A program made the position numbers and the translations under genes. Shown here piece by piece: positions 58,373 to 64,000 of a DNA stretch of 64,000 nucleotides. The DNA comes from Acidovorax soli (lineage in GTDB: Bacteria; Pseudomonadota; Gammaproteobacteria; Burkholderiales; Burkholderiaceae_C), in contig NZ_FNQJ01000016.1 of assembly GCF_900107605.1 (NCBI RefSeq), forward strand, positions 1 through 64,000. Direction: 5' to 3'. Below the pieces are notes generated by a model, which saw only the letters and a list, made by a program, of their open reading frames with translations, had not been told where the DNA came from and searched no databases. Positions within the stretch are counted from its first letter, which is position 1; the number at the start of each line of letters is the position of its first letter.

Positions 58373-58861
58373 ATGAACATCCCCTCCCACCAGCTCAGCA
58401 TGACCGTGCTGATGTCCCCCGATATGGCCAATTTTTCGGGCAACGTGCATGGCGGGGCCATCCTGAAGCTGCTCGACCAGGTGGCGTATTCCTGCGCCAG
58501 CCGCTTTTCGGCCTGCTACGTGGTCACGCTGAGCGTGGACCAGGTGATGTTTCTGCAGCCCATCCATGTGGGCGAGTTGGTGACCTTTCTGGCCAGCGTC
58601 AACTACACGGGCAGTTCGTCGATGGAAGTGGGCATCAAGGTGGTGGCCGAAGACATCCGCGCGAAGGTGGTGCGGCATGTGAACAGCTGCTTTTTCACCA
58701 TGGTGGCGGTGGACGAGGCGCGCAAGCCCGTGGCGGTGCCGCCCCTCATACCCTCGACCACCGATGAGCGGCGCCGCTGGGAGGCGGCGCTGCTGCGCAA
58801 GTCGCTGCGCAAGGAGCTGGCCGAGCGCTTCCGGCAGGTGCGGGAGACGACAGAGGGCTGA
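58373..58861 (+). CDS. Acyl-CoA thioesterase, hot-dog fold
   Basis: 162 residues. SMTVLMSPDMANFSGNVHGGAILKLLDQVAYSCASRFS (catalytic N..VHGG region), VVTLSVDQVMFLQPIHVGELVTFLASVNYTGSSSMEVGIKV. YciA/BFIT-type cytoplasmic thioesterase, hydrolysing acyl-CoAs. ATG 58373 (MNIPSHQ) or 58364. Divergent from the flavoprotein. Confidence 0.92.
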   Translation: MNIPSHQLSMTVLMSPDMANFSGNVHGGAILKLLDQVAYSCASRFSACYVVTLSVDQVMFLQPIHVGELVTFLASVNYTGSSSMEVGIKVVAEDIRAKVVRHVNSCFFTMVAVDEARKPVAVPPLIPSTTDERRRWEAALLRKSLRKELAERFRQVRETTEG

Positions 58862-58873
58862 TCGGCTCCGCCC

Positions 58874-59008
58874 TCACCGGCTCTCAAGCCGCGTTGCAGC
58901 CGCGCGCCCCAGCGACACGGCCTGCCGCGAGAGCCCTGCCATCTCGCTGGTGATGGCCGACAGCACATTGGTCACCGGTTGCGCGAAGGCGTCGATGGCG
59001 GCACCCAC
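58874..59008 (-). CDS. Possible short ORF or gene remnant after trkA
   Basis: A GTG-started frame of 44 codons reads GAAIDAFAQPVTNVLSAITS and then SEMAGLSRQAVSLGRAAATR before TGA. It is helical and plausible in composition, 19 nt after the trkA stop, but no family is recognised and the start is weak. May be the tail of a lost gene. Confidence 0.25.
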   Translation of the reverse strand: MGAAIDAFAQPVTNVLSAITSEMAGLSRQAVSLGRAAATRLESR

Positions 59009-59027
59009 GCCGGCCGGCCCGCGCCGC

Positions 59028-59699
59028 TCAGTACAGCGACGCGAAGCGTTCCACCATGCGCGTGGGGCCCGCCACGATCAGGTGGTCGCCGGGCTTGATC
59101 TCGGTCTCGGCCTTGGCATAGATGAAGTCGACGTGGCGCCGCTTGATGCCCACCACGGTGATCCCATGGCGCTTGCGCACGTTGGACTGCGACAGGGGCT
59201 TGTTGTGCGTTTCCATGGGCGCTCGGGTCTTGGCGATGGCGAAGCCGTCGTCGAACTCGATGAAGTCGATCATCTTGCCGGTAACCAGGTGGGCCACGCG
59301 CTCGCCCATGTCGGCCTCGGGGTACACCACGTGGTGCGCACCCACCCGCTCTGCGATGCGGCCGTGCTGCGGGTCGATGGCCTTGGCCCAGATGTCCTTG
59401 AGGCCCAGCTGGCTCAGGTTGAGGATGGTGAGTACGCTGGCTTCCAGGTCGCCACCAATGCTCACCACCGCGTGTGCGAAGTCAGGCACGGCCAGCTGGC
59501 GCAGGGTTTCCAGGTCGGTGGCGTCGCCCTGCACCACATGGGGCAGCACCAACGACAGCGACTGCACCGTATCGGCATCGTGCTCGATGGCCAGCACATC
59601 GTGGCCCAGCTCCACCAGAGATTTGGCCACGCCCGTTCCAAAGCGGCCCAGGCCGATGACGACCACGCTGCCGGACAGGTGTTTGACGGATTTATCCAA
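59028..59699 (-). CDS. trkA: TrkA/KtrA potassium channel regulatory subunit (RCK)
   Basis: 223 residues, one RCK_N and one RCK_C domain. SVVVIGLGRFGTGVAKSLVELGHDVLAIEHDADTVQ (G-x-G-x-x-G with acidic end), VVQGDATDLETLRQLAVPDFAHAVVSIG, and C-terminal AKAETEIKPGDHLIVAGP. It gates the membrane subunit in response to nucleotides. The start is a TTG (59699) inside the end of trkH (8-nt overlap) after GAGGAG. Confidence 0.9.
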   Translation of the reverse strand: MDKSVKHLSGSVVVIGLGRFGTGVAKSLVELGHDVLAIEHDADTVQSLSLVLPHVVQGDATDLETLRQLAVPDFAHAVVSIGGDLEASVLTILNLSQLGLKDIWAKAIDPQHGRIAERVGAHHVVYPEADMGERVAHLVTGKMIDFIEFDDGFAIAKTRAPMETHNKPLSQSNVRKRHGITVVGIKRRHVDFIYAKAETEIKPGDHLIVAGPTRMVERFASLY

Positions 59700-61071
59700 C
59701 AATCGGTTTCTCCTCGGGGTATCGGTAGTTGCGGCGGATCTGGTTCGTGGCCAGGGCCACGGCCAGCGTGACCACGCCCACGCGGCCAACGAACATCAGC
59801 GCAATGATGATGGACTGGGCGCCGGGCGGCAGCTCGGCCGTGATGCCGGTGGACAGGCCCACGGTGCCAAAGGCGGAGACCACCTCGAACAGCACTTTCT
59901 CCAGCGGGAGGGTGGTCAGCGGCAGGATCAGCAACAGGGCCAGCGAGACGACGGCCGCGCTGAGCACCATGATGGTGATGGCCTGGCGCTGCACCGAGTC
60001 GGCGATGCGGCGGCCGCGGAACTCCACGTCGCGGTGGCCGCGGATCTCGTTCCACACCACCAGCACCAGCACGAAGAAGGTGGTCACCTTCACGCCGCCG
60101 GCGGTGCCCGCGCTGCCGCCGCCAATGAACATCAGCACATAGTGCAGCGCCAGCGATTCGGTGGTGAGCGCGCCGATGTCGATGGCATTGAAGCCCGCCG
60201 TGCGTGCCGAGATGGAGGTGAACAGCGCCGCCAGCGCCTTGTGCGACCAGCCCATGGGCCCCAGCGTGCCAGGGTTGTCGAACTCCGTCAGCAGGACGAC
60301 CCCGGTGCCCAGCGCCACCAGCGCCAGCGAGCCCCACACGGTGATGGCCGTGTGCATGGACCAGATGGGCCGCTTGCGCCCGCGCTCGGACAGCAGCTCG
60401 TGCAGCACCGGAAACCCGAGGCCGCCGATCACGATGGCCAGCATCAGGGGCACCAGCACCAGGGCATCGCCCGAGTACGCCATCACGCTGTCGCCCCAGG
60501 TGGAAAAGCCCGCGTTGTTGAACGCCGAGATGGAATGGAACAGCCCGTGCCATGCCGCATCGCCCCAGGGCATGCCATAGCCCAGTGCAAACCGCAGCCA
60601 CAGTGCGAGGGCCATGGCCAGTTCCACGGCCACCGTCACCTTGAGCACGAGCTTGGCCACGCTTTTCACGTCGCCCAGCGCCAGCGAGTGGGTTTCGGCC
60701 TGCAGCAGCAGCCGCGTGCGGATGCGCATCTGCCCGCTGATCAGCAGGCCCATCAGCGTGGCCGAGGTCATCATGCCGAAGCCGCCCACCTGGAACAGGC
60801 CCATGATGATGGCCTGGCCCGTGCCGCTCCAGTAGGTGCCCGTGTCCACCACCACCAGGCCGGTCACGCACACGGCCGATGTCGCGGTGAACAGCGCGGT
60901 GAGAAAGGGCGCGCTTTCACCTGCCTGCGCGTGTGCGAAGGGCAGCATCAGCAACAGGGTTCCCAGCGCAATCACGCTGAGAAAGGACAGGGCCAGCACC
61001 ACAGCCGGGTGCGCAACGCGGGAAGTCAAAGGCAGAACTTTCTGCGCGGTGGCCGTCAACCCGTGCACCAC
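59692..61071 (-). CDS. trkH: TrkH/KtrB potassium uptake membrane subunit
   Basis: 459 residues with four M1-P-M2-like units. Selectivity loops: TATSAVCVTGLVVVDT, SISAFNNAGFSTW, SISARTAGFNAIDIG, SAFGTVGLSTGITAELPPG. Single-file K+ (or Na+-coupled) uptake. Length and a single-RCK partner favour the Ktr type. The frame starts at GTG 61071. Operon trkH-trkA. Confidence 0.92.
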   Translation of the reverse strand: MVHGLTATAQKVLPLTSRVAHPAVVLALSFLSVIALGTLLLMLPFAHAQAGESAPFLTALFTATSAVCVTGLVVVDTGTYWSGTGQAIIMGLFQVGGFGMMTSATLMGLLISGQMRIRTRLLLQAETHSLALGDVKSVAKLVLKVTVAVELAMALALWLRFALGYGMPWGDAAWHGLFHSISAFNNAGFSTWGDSVMAYSGDALVLVPLMLAIVIGGLGFPVLHELLSERGRKRPIWSMHTAITVWGSLALVALGTGVVLLTEFDNPGTLGPMGWSHKALAALFTSISARTAGFNAIDIGALTTESLALHYVLMFIGGGSAGTAGGVKVTTFFVLVLVVWNEIRGHRDVEFRGRRIADSVQRQAITIMVLSAAVVSLALLLILPLTTLPLEKVLFEVVSAFGTVGLSTGITAELPPGAQSIIIALMFVGRVGVVTLAVALATNQIRRNYRYPEEKPIVG

Positions 61072-61144
61072 GCGGCCGCGATGCTAGCACTGCGCGCGAC
61101 CTTGCGGCCCCGTGGCACCGGTTTTCCTGGGGAGGATAAAAGCC

Positions 61145-61972
61145 TCAGCCTGACACCCGGCGCTTCGTGGCGGCCGGGGCCGCGTCCGCCGCGCTTGCCG
61201 CTGCCGCCACGCCGTGCACCACATCGCCGACCACAATGACGGAAGGGCTGGCCAGCCCCTCGCGTGCGATGGTGGCCTGCAGCGTGCCCAGCGTGGCCAC
61301 GGCATGCCGCTGGTGCGGCAGGCTGGCGTGCTGGATGATGGCCACGGGCGTGCTGGCGGGCAGGCCGGTGAGCAGCTCGTGCTCGATGTGCGCGGCGCCG
61401 CTCACGCCCATGTAGATCACCAGCGTGAGCTTGGCATCGCGCGCGGTGGTGGCCAGCTGGCGCCAGTCGGTGCCCGCGTCGCCCGGCTTGGCGTGGCCGG
61501 TGACGAACACCACGCCGTGCGCATGTGCGCGGTGGGTGAGCGGTGCGCCCAGTGAGGTCAGGCCTGCCAGGCCCGCGGTGATGCCGTTGATGACGGTGAC
61601 CTGCACGCCCGCTGCACGCAGGTGCTCCACCTCTTCGCCGCCCCGGCCAAAGATGAAGGGGTCGCCGCCCTTGAGGCGCACCACGTTCTCGCCTTCGTTC
61701 ACGGCCATCAGCATCAGCTTTTCGATGAAGGCCTGCGGCGTGCTCTTGCAGCCGCCGCGCTTGCCCACATAGACGATGCGGGCCGTGGGCGATGCGTGCG
61801 CCACGATGGCGTCGCTCACCAGGTCGTCCACCAGCAGCACGGTGGCCGCCTGGATGGCCTTGAGGGCCTTGAGGGTGAGCAGCTCGGGGTCGCCCGGGCC
61901 CGCGCCCACCAGCGTGCAGGTTCCCTGGAAGGTGGCTGGCGGCGGGCTGGCGGGGGGTGGGGTGGTTTTCAT
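61145..61972 (-). CDS. cobA: CobA, uroporphyrinogen-III C-methyltransferase
   Basis: 275 residues. GTCTLVGAGPGDPELLTLKALKAIQAATVLLVDDLVS, VYVGKRGGCKSTPQ, VVRLKGGDPFIFGRGGEEVEHLRAAGVQVTVINGITAG, and LTLVIYMGVSGA. It makes precorrin-2 for siroheme, the cofactor of nitrite and sulfite reductases. Last gene of a minus-strand nasA-ybiB-cobA arrangement, overlapping ybiB by 4 nt. Confidence 0.95.
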   Translation of the reverse strand: MKTTPPPASPPPATFQGTCTLVGAGPGDPELLTLKALKAIQAATVLLVDDLVSDAIVAHASPTARIVYVGKRGGCKSTPQAFIEKLMLMAVNEGENVVRLKGGDPFIFGRGGEEVEHLRAAGVQVTVINGITAGLAGLTSLGAPLTHRAHAHGVVFVTGHAKPGDAGTDWRQLATTARDAKLTLVIYMGVSGAAHIEHELLTGLPASTPVAIIQHASLPHQRHAVATLGTLQATIAREGLASPSVIVVGDVVHGVAAAASAADAAPAATKRRVSG

Positions 61973-62889
61973 GGTGTCGGCAGTGTGGTTTGCGCAGCCA
62001 GATGCAAGATGTGTTCCACCTGCTGCGCCAGCGCCGCCGGCACGGGCAGGCGGCCGTCCAGTACGTCTCGGGTGTAGCGCGCCGTGGTGTCGATGTCAAT
62101 CGCGGTGGGCAGGCCGGGCACCTCGGCTGCGGTGCCGGGTTGCTGTTCTTGCAGCAGCTGGTGCACACCGGCCACAAAGGCGTCGTAGCGGGGCGTGCGG
62201 CGCGGGTCTGCCGCCACTTCGCCTTCGAGGCCGCGCGAGAGCAGGGCGGTCATGTGCAGCGCGCCAAAGGTGGCCTGCAGCATCTCGTAATACTCGGGAT
62301 GGGTGTAGCTGGTCACCACCACGGCGGCGCCTGCGCAGGGGTTCATCAGCTTCACGGCGCTGTGCCCCGCGTTGCGCAGCCCCACCACCTCGCGCACCTT
62401 CAGCAGGCGCGCCAGGCCGGCGTGCAGGTGCTGGGTCTCGATGTGGGCCAGGCGGCCATTGGCGATTTTTTCAGGAGCCGTAAGCGCAGGAACACCCAGC
62501 GCCAGCAGCACATCCGATGCCAGGGTGCGGCGCGCCTCGGTGCGCATGCCATGCAACAGCACGGGCAGGCCCTCGCGTGCCAGCAGCAGCGCCAGCAGGG
62601 GTGTGAGCACGGGCAGCTTGCGCGCGCCGTTGTAGCTGGGCAGCACGATCAGGGGGCGGTCGCTGGCGGGCAGCAATGCCATGCGGCTGTGCGTGGCGTC
62701 GAGAAAGCCGCACATTTCCTCGGGCGTTTCGCCCTTGATGCGCATGGCCAGGCAGAAGGCGCCGATCTCCAGGTCGGAGGCCGTGCCATCGAGCACCTGG
62801 CCGAAAAGATCGGCCGCCTGCTCGCGCGTCAGGGGCTTGGAGCCGCGCGGGCCGCGGCCGATTTCCTTGATGTACTGGCTGATACCCAT
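61969..62889 (-). CDS. ybiB: YbiB, TrpD2-like DNA-binding protein
   Basis: 306 residues with the anthranilate phosphoribosyltransferase fold: GSKPLTREQAADLFGQVLDG, GAFCLAMRIKGETPEEMCGFLDAT, LPSYNGARKLPVLTPLLALLLAREGLPVLLHG. TrpD2/YbiB lacks the PRPP-binding residues and binds nucleic acids; the E. coli protein is LexA-regulated. In this family it lies between nasA and cobA. Confidence 0.9.
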   Translation of the reverse strand: MGISQYIKEIGRGPRGSKPLTREQAADLFGQVLDGTASDLEIGAFCLAMRIKGETPEEMCGFLDATHSRMALLPASDRPLIVLPSYNGARKLPVLTPLLALLLAREGLPVLLHGMRTEARRTLASDVLLALGVPALTAPEKIANGRLAHIETQHLHAGLARLLKVREVVGLRNAGHSAVKLMNPCAGAAVVVTSYTHPEYYEMLQATFGALHMTALLSRGLEGEVAADPRRTPRYDAFVAGVHQLLQEQQPGTAAEVPGLPTAIDIDTTARYTRDVLDGRLPVPAALAQQVEHILHLAAQTTLPTP

Positions 62890-63058
62890 GGTTTTTGGTG
62901 GCGGGACTTGTGAAAGAGGGCTCTGGCGTCGTTATTTCGGCTGGCCGTACGCTTGTACTGTCTGCGCCGAAAGGCCTGGCCGGAGCCCTATTGCACAAGT
63001 CCTGGTGTGGTCGTGGTGGGGTGGACGGCTATTTTCCTGCAATCCAGCGAACTTCTGG

Positions 63059-64000
63059 TTATATGGTGGCCTGTGCGGGAGCGGGATTGGCGGCCAGCGG
63101 CCCCGTGCTGCGCACCATGCGCTTGAGCTCGGGCAGGCACGAGCCGCAGCGGGTGCCGCAGCGCAGCTGGCCCTGCAACTGGGCCAGGCGGTCGTTGTCG
63201 GTGCCGTGGCAATGCGCCAGCGCGCCGGTGATGGCGGCATCGGTCACGTTGAAGCAGGTGCACACCGGCTTGCCGCGCGACTGCACTGCTGCCGGGGCCT
63301 TGGCGCCGGGCACCAGCAGCAGGCGGCCATAGGTTTGCGCGGGCAGTTCCTCTTGCAGCAGGGTCTTGAGCCAGCCCTCGGCGCTGGTGTCACCGGCCAG
63401 CACCATGCCTTCGAGCGTGGTGGCTTCACCCTGGCGCGCCAGGCGCGCGGCGCGGCGCTGGCCGCGCTTCTTGTCGGCGTAGCGCAGCGTGTCGGCGCCC
63501 GCCAGGCCCAGCAGGGCTTCGATCTGCGTGACCAGTGCTTCGGGCGGTGCCTCGTGCGCGGCTGCGCGCAGTAGCACGCCGGTGCGCTCGCGGCCCGGAT
63601 CATCCAGCGGGGTGGCGTTGCCGAAGGGCACGCAACTGGCAAATGGAAACTGCGCCATCAGCGCGGACAAGGCTTCGCGCGTTGCTTGTGCTTTGTCATC
63701 CGGCAGCCAGGCCATGGCCAGCAGCATCCAGGGCAGCTCGGCCTTGAGCACCTTGACGGCGGCATGTTTCAGCTCGGGCTGTTTGGACGTGGGGCAGAAC
63801 ACCGAGGTGGTGAGCGCATTCACGCCCGCCAGCCGCTCGCCGGTGGAGGAGCTGCCGCTCAGGAATTCGCTGCCCCAGTGCATGGCCATGAAGGCCTGCG
63901 ACAGGCCCAGCGTGGCATCGGCCTGCACGGGCACCACGATGGAGCCGCGTTTGCTGGTGACATGCACCAGGTCGCCGTTGTGCAGGCCGCGCCGCTCCAT
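63059..64000 (-). CDS. nasA: NasA assimilatory nitrate reductase, C-terminal part (runs off window)
   Basis: At least 313 residues of the C-terminus. Molybdopterin dinucleotide-binding region: NGDLVHVTSKRGSIVVPVQADATLGLSQAFMAMHWGSEFLSG and GVNALTTSVFCPTSKQPELKHAAVKV. A C-terminal BFD-type [2Fe-2S] domain follows: VCTCFNVTDAAITGALAHC and LRCGTRCGSCLPELKRM. The catalytic molybdenum part and the 5' end lie beyond 64000. It reduces nitrate to nitrite for assimilation; cobA supplies siroheme for the nitrite reductase step. The first Met seen here is internal. Confidence 0.9.
   Translation of the reverse strand: MERRGLHNGDLVHVTSKRGSIVVPVQADATLGLSQAFMAMHWGSEFLSGSSSTGERLAGVNALTTSVFCPTSKQPELKHAAVKVLKAELPWMLLAMAWLPDDKAQATREALSALMAQFPFASCVPFGNATPLDDPGRERTGVLLRAAAHEAPPEALVTQIEALLGLAGADTLRYADKKRGQRRAARLARQGEATTLEGMVLAGDTSAEGWLKTLLQEELPAQTYGRLLLVPGAKAPAAVQSRGKPVCTCFNVTDAAITGALAHCHGTDNDRLAQLQGQLRCGTRCGSCLPELKRMVRSTGPLAANPAPAQATI

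Overview
The window reads as a betaproteobacterial chromosome of the family Comamonadaceae (Acidovorax-like). The right half is high-GC and carries genes and short dispersed repeats typical of that family (suhB, trmJ, cysE, mog-darP-pmbA, many Bug/TctC binding proteins, LysR regulators, nasA-ybiB-cobA). The left ~30 kb is accessory DNA, with a broken integrase, a repeated attachment-like sequence, defence genes, metal resistance and several degraded genes.

Layout. 1-110: apparent right end of an IS21-type insertion sequence that seems to have cut into zorA. 111-6301: type I Zorya anti-phage genes (zorA remnant, zorB, zorC, zorD). 6377-10558: an OLD-family ATPase/Toprim nuclease and an ankyrin-repeat protein on the same strand, a likely accessory defence pair. 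10.6-15.4 kb: DNA damage and nuclease genes (secreted thermonuclease, SRAP protein, LexA-controlled umuDC, DUF2726 nuclease-like protein). 15.8-17.2 kb: a putative ADP-ribosyltransferase-fold protein followed by a GNAT-like protein. 17.5-22.5 kb: chromate resistance (chrB-chrA-chrB-C-like-MFS) and a divergent His-tailed EamA transporter. 22.5-30.0 kb: integrase remnant and a stress module with an ECF sigma factor.

The most interesting part is 23.5-30.0 kb. Three 32-nt promoter-like sequences of identical length and layout (GCGAAYCC, then 17 variable bases, then CCTCTTAG apart from one base) lie upstream of (i) the operon DUF2892-ECF sigma-thioredoxin-GDCCVxC protein, (ii) a cytochrome c operon and (iii) a secreted Cys/Lys repeat peptide with a DUF6969-like partner. 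This looks like a self-contained sigma-factor regulon around an 8-cysteine exported peptide. Two members (thioredoxin, thioredoxin/CcdA) are damaged. A near-identical copy of the last codons and downstream flank of the DUF6969-like gene lies next to the integrase remnant at 22.7 kb, suggesting recombination at that site.

From 30.2 kb on the content looks chromosomal: housekeeping genes to 38.4 kb; an aldarate/tartrate catabolic region from 38.5 to 50.3 kb (HpaI-type aldolase, hydroxyacid dehydrogenase, sialidase-like protein, two Bug proteins, aldehyde dehydrogenase, galactarate-type dehydratase, tartrate dehydrogenase, LysR regulators); then yqeY/rpsU, a large c-di-GMP enzyme, a BaiN-type flavoprotein, thioesterase, a Trk/Ktr potassium system and the assimilatory nitrate genes cobA, ybiB and the 3' part of nasA, which runs off the right edge. 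No rRNA, tRNA or CRISPR array was recognised.
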